From Cryptomeria japonica (taxonomy: Eukaryota > Streptophyta > Pinopsida > Cupressales > Cupressaceae), in NCBI RefSeq assembly GCF_030272615.1, contig NC_081413.1:566015010-566075009 (forward strand): 60,000 nt of DNA, given 5' to 3'. The stretch's first letter is position 1, and each line of letters starts with the position of its first letter. The translations under genes were made by a program, and so were the position numbers. Positions 1-10,360 of the stretch are shown in pieces. The notes beneath the pieces were generated by a model. That model was not told the origin of the DNA. It saw only the letters and a list, made by a program, of their open reading frames with translations, and did not search any database.

Positions 1-496
1 GCATTTAGTAACTCATGTACTTGTGGCCAACCATTTATCTCTTTCATTAATTAAACATTTATTAATAACATTAAATGGCCGAGTAATTATGTTTTAGTTG
101 GAATTGAAAATAAAATATTTTATTTCAGGACAGCTCACACTATTCCCTGTCATATTTTAGACTCTCGGTTTTGTTAGTAGTGGTTTGATGTCTTTCGAGC
201 TGATCCTTGTATTTCTTTAATTCCTTTTTCTTCATAGATTTTTTGAACTGCTATTATTTTTCTTCATTTGCAATTCGTTCTATGAAAGAAGATATAGCAC
301 AAAATTGTGTATGAACACCTTCAAAAATAAAATGAAGTTGAAAAGTTTGATTGTCTTCTATCATATCTACATCAAGGGATGCTCCAAGCTTACCAATGGC
401 AATGTCATTTTGGTAGGCGTAGACTGAAAAACCCTACACCACTTACAGTCATAAAATGCCTTTGCCATTCACTACCCATCTAAATCTTATAGCATT
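1..496. other. AT-rich sequence, nothing recognised
   Basis: No open frame of note, no repeat and no RNA gene seen on either strand. The PPR similarity that follows begins abruptly at about 497, so this stretch may hold decayed upstream codons of that gene, but I cannot see them. Confidence 0.4.
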
Positions 497-940
497 ATGT
501 TGAGGGAGGCGCTGCACATTATGCCGACTACACACAAACCGCTTGTAGGCAATTCTACATTTTTGCAGACCTCTATTATCAAGAACGCGCTTTCACAAGG
601 GAAAAATGTCCACTCTTTCATCGCTCATAGGCAATTTGCCTTCGCTACACGCTTAACTTTTCGTAATAAGCTTATTTACTTGTATGGCAAGTGTGGAAGT
701 TTGGTGGATGCTTGAAAAATCTTTGACCGCATGAGAGAATGAGATAGTGTCTCATGGAATACGATTATTGCAGCATACAAAAGGCATGGGTGTCCTCAAG
801 AGGCAATTACACTATTTCACCATATGCAACAAACTGGTTTTCAACCCGATCAGGTTACGTTTGGCAGCATACTCCCAGCCTCTGCCAAAATGGGAGCTTT
901 GGAACAGGGTATGGGCATCCATCAAAGCATTAAAAACTAG
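497..940 (+). pseudogene. PPR (pentatricopeptide repeat) protein fragment, PLS-type, degenerate
   Basis: PPR proteins of this class bind organellar RNA in mitochondria or chloroplasts and guide editing or processing. One frame reads through two to three repeats: a partial unit with QGKNVHSFIAHRQFA, then NKLIYLYGKCGSLVDA followed by KIFDRMRE, then SVSWNTIIAAYKRHG, QEAITLFHHMQQTGFQPDQV and TFGSILPASAKMGALEQG. The run of S, P and L-like motifs is typical of plant PLS PPR proteins. In-frame stops lie at 713-715 (TGA where the family has Arg in DARKIF), 740-742 (TGA, again at an expected Arg) and 938-940 (TAG). Both TGA codons are explained by CGA to TGA changes. No organelle-targeting N-terminus, E or DYW domain is present. 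A full protein would be several hundred residues, so this is a truncated relic. Identification is firm; the member is not identifiable. Confidence 0.9.
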
Positions 941-1011
941 GGCGATTCCGACCTGAGATTGGATAATCAATATGAATACAAGATTGACAAATTTGCATTA
1001 AAAACTAGGGC
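927..1011 (+). repeat. 17-bp direct repeat pair at the end of the PPR relic
   Basis: The string GCATTAAAAACTAGGGC occurs at 927-943 and again at 995-1011, 68 bp apart. The first copy overlaps the last PPR codons and the TAG stop. This could be a small duplication or a slippage scar that cut the PPR gene off here. Confidence 0.75.
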
Positions 1012-1345
1012 AATTAACCGCCACATGTCTCATTTCCTAACATCTTTTGCATAAAAATGGAATCTCTCATACTCCAAGAGTTGCTTCCACAATCGGTCAA
1101 TATCCCACAAGAATGCAGACATAGCTAGCATGTATTAAAGCAAGCAAAAGTTGTAGAATCTCTTGAATGGTATATTTTTTGCACCATGAAATTAAGTTGA
1201 AGAATCTACCTCCTGCACGGGATTGCAAGCAATGCCACAATTTCCTTTCAATGCGGGTTTGACGTTGTTGGGGGTTGAATTCACCACGGACACCTACATG
1301 GGATTGCAATGCACAAATGAATTCCCCTCTTCTTTCTTTTAAGTA
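1012..1345. other. Unassigned stretch with a 70-codon minus-strand open frame
   Basis: A minus-strand frame (1309 to 1097) is open for 70 codons and reads like basic protein (IERKLWHCLQSRAGG), but I recognise no family and no neighbouring exon supports it. It may be chance or a remnant of a repeat. Confidence 0.25.
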
Positions 1346-1556
1346 ATGGTCGTTGTCGTCGGAATTACGACGAACTCGAGCACTTTTTTGAAAAAAAGAA
1401 AATTTTCATTGCTAACGCCTTCTTCGTCGAAACCAAATGGTAAATTGTTGTTGGAATTACGATGAATTCGGACATTTTTTCAAAAAAAAAATCAAATTTG
1501 GCCACAATATACCTTCTCCATCGGAAACCTCAATCGGAAATCTCAATCGGAAATCT
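1346..1556 (+). repeat. Degenerate tandem repeat, about 92-bp unit, ending in 14-bp sub-repeats
   Basis: GGAATTACGA starts at 1361 and again at 1453, each followed by GAA/TTCG and a poly-T/poly-A block, then a TCG-GAAACC motif near 1428 and 1520. The second unit ends in three tandem copies of CTCAATCGGAAAT-like sequence (about 1519-1556). It looks like two diverged copies of one 92-bp unit. No coding content is seen. Confidence 0.6.
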
Positions 1557-1575
1557 AGTCCAAATGTACTAGTGT

Positions 1576-2030
1576 GATGAGCTAGACCCAGAAGATATTC
1601 TTGTTCTTGAACATGAATCTTCAGAATCTAAGACTGAGGATGAAATAGAATTACAACTAAACCATGCTTTCACAAAGAAACAATCTTACAAGCATTCTTT
1701 TAATTGACAAAAATGAGATGAGTCAAAATTATCTGAAAGAAGAAATGACATTCCTTTCTTTGTGGGAATGTATTGCATCAAAGAAGAGAAGAATTTGTGC
1801 AAGCTATGGAAGCTAAATAATTTCTTCCTTATCAGTTAATACTTATACCCAGGTCGTGTGATCTCAAATAAAAATGGATACATAAAAAGTTGCAAGACCG
1901 CATAAGGTTGTTACAACATAGCTGGAAACACAAATTTGGGTAGAGAAGGTAAAGTATCTGGCAACTTTGTCCTTGCCATGGATACAAGGAGAAATTATTT
2001 GTCTGCAAGCCTTTATGTTTGCTAAGAATT
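1576..2030 (+). pseudogene. Possible decayed coding sequence, family unknown
   Basis: Frame 1 from 1576 reads protein-like sequence for about 150 codons, starting with an acidic run (DELDPEDILVLEHESSESK), with a later segment NDIPFFVGMYCIKEEKNL and a further segment NTNLGREGKVSGNFVLAMDT. It is broken by in-frame stops near 1705, 1714, 1831 and 1903. Keeping one frame with plausible composition across the stops hints at a relic exon, but I do not recognise a family and chance is possible. Confidence 0.22.
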
Positions 2031-2880
2031 AATTGAGCTTTGACATGCTTGAAACATTCAACACATAGATCTCTATTTTGATTGGTTAAGATTTAGAAAT
2101 GTTTTCCAGACCTAGGCCCTCTGGTATAAGTTTTACAATAATAATAGGAGAATAATCATTGAGTTCATAATAAATCAAATATTGACCACTTTTCGACAAA
2201 ATTGCACTCATTAACTACTCAAGGTGATGAGTTAATACAATGAGTTCCAATGTTAGTAGTGGCATCAAGAATGAATACTTTAACAATTAATCAGTGTAAA
2301 CCTATTATTCAGCTTCCATAGCTTGCACAAATGTTGAGTTACAAAGAATGAGTGTAAACCTACTGCCCTTGAAATTCAAGTATGACTCAACATTTTGAGG
2401 GGGGAGTCATCCTTGGGCAGCTCATATTAATATTTGATTTTATACTATTGTTATGAGAAAGTTTGATGTTTGCTTAGATTAGTGAAAAATGACATCCAAC
2501 CTATTTGTTCCTTGAAATTTGGATTGCTCATAATTATTTTTTCTTGTTGTGATTGATCGTGGTTTACATCCACATTCTTCCCAAATAACAGGGATGATAA
2601 ATCACAACTACTCTGGAGTATAACACATGCAAATAGGCAAGACATAGTTGTAGCATCCTCCATTCGATCTAATATGGTATACTAATTGGAGCCATCTACA
2701 AATAGATAGTTTTTCTGTTAAAAAGAGAACCCAACAACATAAATAACTTACATATTAGACAAATGAAATTTTTAAGCATTCAGAGAAAACTACAAAATCC
2801 AAAACCTGTTTTAAATTCCACAAAAGTAGTTTAAAAACCCACAAACAAGCACTATACTAACCTTCGAGCTAATAACTTGG
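2031..2880. other. AT-rich sequence without a recognisable gene
   Basis: Contains one 70-codon minus-strand open frame (2663 to 2451) with no family resemblance. No repeat boundaries or RNA genes noted. Confidence 0.35.
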
Positions 2881-3120
2881 CAACCTAACAAAGAAATAAC
2901 TTACCTGGAAATTTCAACCAAATCTCCAGAACTTCCGTCATTTTCTCCTTTGATTTACCAAACGAAAACAAACCAAAGAAATTAACTTTTTGCTGCCATA
3001 AACCCAAACACACGACAAACATTACATCAGAAAATCAAAGAAAACAACAGAATCAAAAACTATTATTACAACTCACAAAGCAAAACACCTCACTCACCTG
3101 CAAATTTCAACCAAATCACG
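2881..3120 (-). repeat. Duplicated 20-bp block carrying splice-donor-like sequence on the minus strand
   Basis: AAATTTCAACCAAATC preceded by ACCTG occurs near 2904-2924 and again near 3098-3118. Read on the minus strand each copy gives a CAG/GTAAGT or CAG/GTGAGT consensus 5' splice site after the same TTGGTTGAAATTT exon-like end. This suggests a duplicated 5' exon end of an unidentified minus-strand transcript, or simply a local duplication. No coding exon is recognised nearby. Confidence 0.35.
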
Positions 3121-3350
3121 AAGAGAAGTATACGAATGCAGTAATGGACAAGCTAGATCTGCATGACACACAAAATGAGCAAAATGATGGAGAAAGGCTA
3201 GGAAATAAGCAAGGATGTAAACAAAAAATACCTAAATCGCTCCATTGCTTGAATATTTATATATGTATAATTACATATACATGTATGTTTATGTATTCTA
3301 TATGTATATAGCACAACCTGCAACATGTTTGTATGTATATGTACATATGC

Positions 3351-3353
<3 letters not shown>

Positions 3354-3438
<85 letters not shown>
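3354..3438. repeat. Compound microsatellite (CT)n(AT)n
   Basis: An unbroken CT run from about 3354 to 3408 passes directly into an AT run to 3438. About 100 bp on each side are rich in TATATG and TACATA words, so the repeat sits in a larger AT/TG low-complexity block (about 3250-3560). Apparent open frames here, with Arg-Glu or Ser-Leu runs, are microsatellite artefacts. Confidence 0.97.
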
Positions 3439-3443
<5 letters not shown>

Positions 3444-3560
3444 CATATGTGTATGTGCATATCAATGCATACAATATACACATATACATATATATAAAAC
3501 AATACGTATATATATGTATAATTATATATACATTATGTACATAAATACACAAATATAGAC

Positions 3561-4590
3561 ACATATTCCGATTGTTGTTGTGTTTCATAATATTTCAGCT
3601 AACCAGTTTTAGTTTCTGAACAATTTCAACTATAAAAGAACTGCCAATTTTTTTGTCATAATCTAAGGTCTAGTTTATAGCTATCATAACATTTTGGGTT
3701 TTAAAACTATGACTTCCTAAAGTGTCTATAATTAAGGTTGATCAAGATTGAAATACTGATCACATCAAATTTTATAATTTTGGTGGATTGGACCCAGTGT
3801 TCCTCATCAACAATAAAAAATGAAGTACAATCTTTCTTCATAAGGCATATTAGTGAGATTGTTCGATGTAGATCTACTCTATGAGCATTGGGAGGTTAAT
3901 GATATGATGAAGGACATCCAATGTTAATGAAATTTTTGATACCTGTCAAGTTAATTAATTGGATTGTAAAAAGTAATCAATCTTGTCTCGAACTATAAAT
4001 ATATAATTCATTTTAATGAATAAATATTTATGATTCAATAAGCAATTGGGCATTTTTGAGTGAGCCTCTGCTATTAGAAATGTAGGGACTTCCATATAAA
4101 TATACAACTCAAAATCATTCTGATATGATTGGGGGGCAAAAAAAAGGCTTTCCCATAGATGTAATGGCTGTCAAGATACATATTGTGGAGTGCATTGTAA
4201 GATTAGTTGTACCCTTTGAAAAATAACTTAATCCTTTTAACATATTTAGGATTTTGGCTTCTACTAAAAATGTTTTAGATTGCATTTCTTATTTATAATT
4301 TTTTCAAAAAACTCTTTATTAAAGTTATTTGGTTATGATTAGACAGGTAAATCATTCACCTTACAACAGAGTATGGCCTAGAGGGGCTAAATACTTAAGG
4401 AGTATGCCTTACTCCATAAAATTAAATTATATGATTATTTGCATGAAATGAATAATGTGTCTTAATTTTTATACAGTGTGATTTGTTTGTTCATTGCTTT
4501 TTATTTGATCTAAGGTCGATAATATTAAATGGTTTGTGGTCATATATTTTTAACTTGATAGCTGATATGTTTAGTGTATATATATTTACA
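3561..4590. other. AT-rich intergenic sequence
   Basis: No gene, repeat boundary or RNA gene is recognisable in this kilobase on either strand. Confidence 0.4.
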
Positions 4591-4593
4591 TTT

Positions 4594-4939
4594 ACAAACA
4601 GATCCAGGCAAGCAAATAACACGAATGGGAAGAATTGCAATATATGCATAATGATGAAATTGCAAGCAGTTTCTACAAAATTTTGGTTTCTAGTATTGAA
4701 AAAGAATCTACATCAGTGGAAATTTTAATTTTTTGCAAGAAATACCATGGAAGTTTTGCACAGATATCCTTCTCATCGGACTAAATGGTCGCTTGTGGCC
4801 CATAACACTGTGTGTTAGCAATGGCCTTGCAAATTTCAGAAATGGGTGGGAGAAATATTGTTGTTTTCGGGCATGTCTTAATTATTTTACCGTGCAGAGA
4901 GAGAGATTTTGTTGCATAAATATGGGTAGTACTAAGTGA
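4594..4939 (+). pseudogene. Possible B3 (REM-like) DNA-binding domain fragment
   Basis: B3 domains are plant-specific DNA-binding folds of about 100 residues. From 4733 one frame reads EIPWKFCTDILL, then NGRLWPITLCVSNGL, then FRNGWEKYCCFRACLNYF, matching the usual B3 order: an I-P-x-x-F strand, a G-(K/R)-x-x-x-L strand with V-x-x-x-N/G, and a G-W-x-x-F segment. The preceding frame ends with FWFLVLKKNLHQ (about 4680-4725), where the first B3 strand would lie, and a stop at 4726-4728 separates the two. The later part lacks the clear W-x-x-F-V-x-x-x-x-L core, so the domain is decayed or its 3' exon is missing. The match is by eye and moderate at best; no protein partner or promoter is visible. 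Confidence 0.38.
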
Positions 4940-5319
4940 GAAGCTAATTCATCATTTCATGTCTATTCTAGATGGGATAAATATGTTTAACCATCATGGT
5001 TTTGAGTTCCAATTATGGTTTTAAAATATAATTAGTGGTCTTATGGGTGGGTACGACTCTATTTCTGCATAATTAGTTTAATGCTTATATATAGTTGGAC
5101 ATCTGTATTGGAAAAAAAAGGGGCTCTCCAATATGTTATATTCCTAGCCCATATTCAGGCTATTATTTTCATAATGTGTTTGGATTATGGACCAACTGAC
5201 ATGGAATGTGGACAAGTCTTAAAACACAAATTTTGAATCTAACCAAGGAAGTACACTCGAGAATTTTGATAGACTTTTGTAGAAAACTAGTTTGACCAAC
5301 AAGATGGGACATTAAGAGC
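4940..5319. other. AT-rich sequence, nothing recognised
   Basis: No open frame, tandem repeat or RNA gene stands out. Confidence 0.4.
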
Positions 5320-5570
5320 CCGTTTATTGCAAATGTTTTACTTTCACTTTCTTTTCTTTATATATGAAACAATTAAATTGTACAAAATTCCATTTACTGT
5401 ATTTTTTATTAATATTTCCTCAATAATAGATGCAAGTAAATTTTATAGACCATATTTAATTATGATTGAGACCTTAATTGAATATGGTTTATAAAATTTA
5501 CTTAAATATACCATTAAAGAAATATTAATACAAAAATAATTTTAAAAATAACATTTGTTGGTTGTTTGTA
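5320..5570. mobile_element. Foldback MITE-like element with long inverted arms
   Basis: The arms at about 5399-5464 and 5471-5534 are inverted copies: AAGTAAATTTTATAGACCAT on the left matches the reverse complement of the right arm with a few mismatches, and the pairing continues outward through GTATTAATATTT-type sequence. The loop is only about 8-10 bases. Outer ends near 5325 (GCAAATGTT) and 5547 (AACATTTG) are also complementary, suggesting an element of about 250 bp. There is no coding capacity. Exact ends and a target duplication could not be fixed, so a simple inverted duplication is an alternative. Confidence 0.6.
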
Positions 5571-6199
5571 AAGAATTTCCAACCAGAGATAGTTCAAAGA
5601 GATTTATAGATAGATTGACAATATTGCTCAAGGGAATTTTTGTTGTAGGGATCTCTTAACATCTCTGAACAATGTCCAGGTTTGCTTCTTTTACCATTTC
5701 TTGGGAGGCTTTCACTATCTGAAATAATTTGATTCAGGAGAGACAATCTGGTTTCATCTTATGGAATACATTGCTGATGTATGAGGGGCCATGAGGATGC
5801 CAACACAGAAAGGAGAAAGCAACTAAAGGTAGCTAGGGTTTTACTTGTATTTCTTCACAGACCATCAACCACAGGGTAACCCCACTCTTAAGCACAAATT
5901 GACCCAAAATCAGAATGCAGATAAAATTAAAAAATAAAACACTTTCGATGTGGCTACCTGAAAGCCTTAGCAAGCTATTGTAAGAGGAAATCGAAAGCAC
6001 TATATTAATGTGACCCCAAAACCCAAACCTAAAACAAATCCTAACAAAAGAAAAACAACATGCTAACTTCTCATTATCTTAGGTAACCCGAGGATAATCA
6101 AAGAGATAAAGTATTTCCAGGCTAATACATAATTACTTGAAGGTGTGTGCCCAATAGATCTCTCACAATACAAAAGACATGGAAATGTAAGGACGACGA
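5571..6199. other. Host sequence downstream of the RPL28-like exon
   Basis: If the L28 fragment on the minus strand were part of a gene, its later exons should lie here. I searched the minus-strand frames by eye for the second half of L28 and found nothing convincing. Confidence 0.35.
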
Positions 6200-6350
6200 T
6201 AAAATCTTTAAATAAAAGATACCAGAAAGCTTCAATGAGTTCAAATTGTAGATATTTTTATGCTCGTCACTAAACTAAACCTTGGCAGAGTTGTTGCCAT
6301 TCTGCTTGACGATAAAACTGTTGTTTCTCTTCATGATCTTCTCCTCGCAA
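6200..6350 (-). pseudogene. RPL28: Ribosomal protein L28 (eL28) exon fragment with nonsense codon
   Basis: eL28 is a small protein of the cytosolic 60S subunit, about 140 residues in plants. On the minus strand the frame reads KIMKRNNSFIVKQNGNNSAK, then V, a stop, then FSDEHKNIYNLNSLKLSG. This follows the conserved N-terminal half of plant L28 (VKRNN-FLVKQ-G-NAKVQFSKE-NNLYN-NS-KHSG). The stop (complement of 6275-6277) replaces the conserved Gln of VQFS, a CAG to TAG change. Similarity stops right after the SG at about 6225, where a GT follows, so this may be an exon end; later exons were not found. The normal start (a short MATVPGQL-like lead) is not recognisable, and the sequence begins at about LCEEKIM. 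LTR element A lies about 160 bp upstream on the gene's 5' side. I read it as a dead gene copy. Confidence 0.75.
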
Positions 6351-6502
6351 AGAAAACCCTAGCCCAAATTTTTGCTACCACATAATCTTCTAGCAATAAT
6401 AGCTCCAAAAATAATCACTTCCAAAATACGATTCCCAAATCTGAACCCATACAACTTGCATTTCATATTTTAAATTTGGTATTATCTCAAACATTGAAAG
6501 TA

Positions 6503-6507
6503 CCAAA
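6503..6507. repeat. Left target-site duplication of element A (CCAAA)
   Basis: CCAAA directly precedes the TGTTAGG terminus at 6508 and is repeated at 24085-24089 directly after the other LTR. Five bases is the usual duplication made by LTR-element integrases. The uninterrupted site would read GTACCAAACACC. Confidence 0.9.
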
Positions 6508-7289
6508 TGTTAGGATTCCTAAAGATGATGAGAGGGGGGGTGAATTTGTATCTAACTAGTTTATAGATTTTCTAAAATTATTAAATGAATTGCATGCCAA
6601 AACAGTGTACTGGCAAACCAGAAATAATGCAGTAAATAAGATCAGTAAACACAACATAGAAAGCACACCATAACACAATATTTTTAATGAGGAAACCCAG
6701 TGTGGGAAAAACCTTGGTGGGATTTGTGACTCACAATATTCGCTCACTGGCCAATAAGTGAATATTACTAATACAATAGGGGCCTGCACATGCAGGAAGG
6801 CCAACTGCCTAAAGCTCACTGCTTAAATACAAAAAGGAAGTCTCACTGACTTACAAAAGTGGATTATGTAGATCCAATGTCATGTACTGCTTCAGTTCAG
6901 CATCTGCTATGCTAGGTTCAGTACCGGTTTAAGCTCATACAACTTCAAAACCCTAATCCAAAATCTGCCTTAATATTCGCATCTGCCTATTACATTCCTT
7001 CCATGCATTTTTCTACTTCTTACAAATGATTTACAAGATCTCATACTTATATGAGTCCTAATACAATTCACCTTGTCGTCTTACAAAAAGATATTACAAT
7101 AAAATGCATTAAGTAAAAATCCTGTTGGCCAGGGTGCCGGTAATCATCTTTTCGTTGTCGGTGAACTGTATGCCGGTGTAGAGTCTGCTGGTGTCAGTGC
7201 CTACTGGTGTCATAGGATTGTAAGGTTTCCATCAATGACAATACCTTCAATCACCTACAATTTCTCATCGGAGTGTGCATTTGCCAACA
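6508..7289 (-). repeat. 3' LTR of element A
   Basis: Nearly the same sequence as 23302-24084 apart from scattered substitutions. On the minus strand it starts TGTTGGCAAATG and ends GGAATCCTAACA. An open stretch at 6819-6556 on the minus strand recurs in the other LTR and is not a gene. Confidence 0.95.
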
Positions 7290-7302
7290 ATCTCCCCCTT
7301 TG
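7290..7302 (-). other. Polypurine tract of element A
   Basis: Plus-strand ATCTCCCCCTTTG reads CAAAGGGGGAGAT on the minus strand and abuts the TGTTGG start of the 3' LTR, the expected place for plus-strand DNA priming. Confidence 0.85.
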
Positions 7303-10300
7303 GCATTGATGGCAACACTCATGAGAAAAAGCCAAAAAGTATATCCAAAAGTGTTGTCCAAAACTGTCTTACCAAAACTGTCAATGTGTGCTCCCCCTGA
7401 GCAGATGATCTCTTTTGTCATATATTTTTCTCATCCTTATTCCTTTTGCTCATCCTCTACTACTCCCCCTTTGGCATCAATGACAAAGGTTGTCATTCAA
7501 TGTCAATTGAGTGTAGTTCATGTTATGATCCCTGTAACCGGTGGGTTACAAAAGCAACATTCAGACTATTGTGGAATCTTTCACCGTCCTTTAGTTATGC
7601 TTCAGTCATCTGGATTGTACCAGTGAGTAAGCGCATTTTCTCTTCCAGTGTCTTAAGTTCTGGAACAAGAGCCTCAGAAATCTCTTCTCTCAAAGAGACG
7701 AGGATATCTAGTTTAGGACCTAGTCTGCACTTCAGTTCCTTTGCCTTACATTTTAACCTTTCCTTATCTTTTTTGAGTTTTTCTATTTTCTCTTCAAATC
7801 CTGCAATTTCGTGTTCTACTACCAATATGGAGTCTGATGAACCTATTAAATTGTTAGCAATATTATTGATTTCCTTTTGAGCTCTGTTGATCTCTTTATC
7901 TATATCTTATGTCAAAATGTTTGTTTTACATGTATCTCTGTACAATTTCTTGAAGTCCAAAATTGTCTTGCCTAGTACCGGTAATAATGTATCCATATGT
8001 TCCTTATTCTTCTTTACTGTCTCCTCAAATAATTTTTCCTTCTCTTTATTCATTTTCTCTCTGATAGTCTCCTCATTGATTTGATCAATTGTTAGAAGAT
8101 TGTCGGTTATGTATTTAGACAATGTGTCTAATTGGCTTAAAGAATCTTTATTCTCTATGTTGCACTTGGCTGCAATCATCTTTAAAACTGGTATGGTGTC
8201 ATAAATAGCCTTAAATGTGCTAGTGCATTACAATCTATTATTTTCTTGATTGAATCTAATAATACCTTTGTCACATTAGTTGGTCTAAATTCAGTCATCG
8301 AGGTTCTAGATGACTGTCCAACTACCTTCACAATTTGTAATCCATCGGTGGTAGTAATAGCTTTGCTTTCCTCTTTCTTTGGAGGGTCAGTTTGTGTTTG
8401 CATTTAAACTACCAAAGGTTTAGGTTTTTCAGTTGTAGCCGGTGGCACTGTCTCTGTATGTATCTGTGAATGAACCTTTTGCTCTACCTATTTCTCTCTA
8501 TGTGTCTCTACCTGTTTCTCTATGCTCTCTACTGATGGTTTCTCTGATGGTGCCTCTAATGATTTAACAGTGGTATCCACTGCTGGTTTTTCTGTTTGCA
8601 CCTCAGTAATGTCCATTGTCGGTGACTCAGTAGATATATCAATATGTATACTAGTGGTATCTACCTTTCCTGTATCTGGGGAATCAGTTGCCTGTTCAGT
8701 TTGTTGTCCAGTCCCAATTTCAATGTTTCCAACTATATCCACAATATTTGTCTCAACTGTAATGTCTTCTACTGATGGCTCAGTTGCCACATCTCTCTTC
8801 TCACTTGTTTCTTTATCAACCACAATGTTGACTTCTTGTGTGTTGACATTCATTGTGTACAACACCTCTTAGTCAGGATTTGTGTCCTCATGTGGTGTTT
8901 CCATACTCTTTGTTACCGGTGGTGTGTCAATAGTTTGTGCTAGTGGAGTATCAGAAGGAGGTGGGGGCAAGTTATCTATTATCTTTATGCTCAGAGGACC
9001 ACCTACTTTACCTTTACCTTATCCTTATCTTTTTGATAGACTCTGAGAGTCTTTGGTCGTTTGAGCTCTTCTTTTTTTTTCCTTTTCAACGAAGAATATA
9101 CCCACTTGTCTGCAATTTCTTCTGATATCTCATTAACTCTTCCTGCAATTAGTGCTACATGACAGTGACCAGTTGAAAATACTGTCCGATTAGCCTCACT
9201 TATTAATTTATCTATCTCTTGCATTGAGTTCACTAGGTGAACTACAAGTAGTTTTTCTATCTTGATCTTTTTATCCAATTCAACAATTGCTACCCTTCTT
9301 GCTTCTAACCTTCTATACAAGTCATTGGGTATATCATCTACAACTTCCATCAAAAATTTCTTATAGACATCAAGGTGTAAGATAACACTATTTTCTATAC
9401 TTTCTTTTTCATCATTTGAAAGTGTGTTATACAACTTGCTGATATTTGACAATTTGCCATCTTCAGTTATCTCATTCAAAAGTTTTTCCAAAGGAGGGAC
9501 AACTTGTTTTTCTTTCCTTTTCTTTGGTGTCAACTTCTTTGTTGGAGGCCTAACTGCCTATTGTTTCTATCTTGTTCTCTTTGGTGCAGGAGAGGGTACC
9601 AGTGAGAGTTTTCTTTTCCTTACTACCCTTTTAAATTTTGCTGGTATTTCATTGTCAGAGGAGGTAGCAACCGGTGAAAGATGTGCTTCCAATTGTAGTC
9701 CTTCCAAGTCACTCTCCTTAATACCAGTTTTATTCAATACATCTTCCTTGATTGTTTTTGCCTGCCTTGTTCCTTTTCTAACTATTTGTTCAGTTTTCTT
9801 TATTCTTTTCTAATATTGAATACTGCTTTCAATTGTTTCCACATTTCCAAATACTTTTTTTGTTGGTTCTTTAGGTGCTTCTAGGAGGGCTTTTGCATAA
9901 GTTTCAATTATGTTATCATCTGCCTCATATCCCATTTTCGTAACCCAAATAGTCCTTGGGACTATTGCCTCCATCCAAATCCCATCTTTTTTTATTACAA
10001 AGCATATCTCTTTTTGATATTTGTCAACAATAGCTTGAGATAGCCTTATCCTTGTTTTCATTCTAGCCTTTAATGCCTAAAAATGTTCATTTATGTTCTT
10101 TTCCCTACCATCTCCCATGTTGTTTAGAATGTCTAGTAGTTGTTTTCCTATAATAGTTTGTTTTTCTGGATTTGATTGTGTATGTTATTTTTCCATCAAT
10201 AACACACACACAATCGAATCCAGAAAAACAAACTATTATACAATATGGATTGTGGAAATCTCATAGCTTTAGTTGTTTTCCTACCGGGATGTGAAAAACA

Positions 10301-10360
10301 AAATCCTTTCTACCAATATCGGGTACTTCCTTGGTAATATACAACATTAAACACACAAAG
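7303..10360 (-). pseudogene. Element A ORF2, C-terminal three quarters; unknown function
   Basis: This continues the ORF that starts at 21815 on the minus strand, split by element D. Reading leftward from 10360 it resumes LMLYITKEVPDIGRKDFVFH, then IRLSQAIVDKYQKEICFVIK, TIWVTKMGYEADDNIIETYA, a lysine/proline-rich segment (KKLTPKKRKEKQVVPPLEKL, about 9540-9470), a helical segment to about 9000, and a long acidic Thr/Ser/Pro/Glu-rich linker with repeats such as VETNIVDIVG and STESPTMDITEVQTEKP (8865-8488). The end (8180-7595) is strongly coiled-coil (KIEKLKKDKERLKCKAKELK). At least two frameshifts (near 8900 and 8180) and several stops break it. Joined with the N-terminal part it would be roughly 1,200 codons. 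No enzyme motif is seen; charge and coiled coils suggest a structural or nucleic-acid-associated role, which is inference. Confidence 0.7.
10149..10240. repeat. Near-perfect hairpin, about 42-base arms, inside ORF2 of element A
   Basis: TAATAGTTTGTTTTTCTGGA at 10151-10170 is matched by its reverse complement at 10219-10238. Pairing continues inward (GATTGTGTATGTTATT against AATAACACACACACAATC, with a 2-base bulge), leaving a loop of about 8 bases. It interrupts the protein-like reading of ORF2, so it is probably an inverted duplication made during copying (template switching) rather than original element sequence. Confidence 0.85.

Noticed and set aside
3198-3588. Open frames with Arg-Glu or Ser-Leu runs
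   Set aside because: Translations of the (CT)n(AT)n microsatellite on both strands, not genes.
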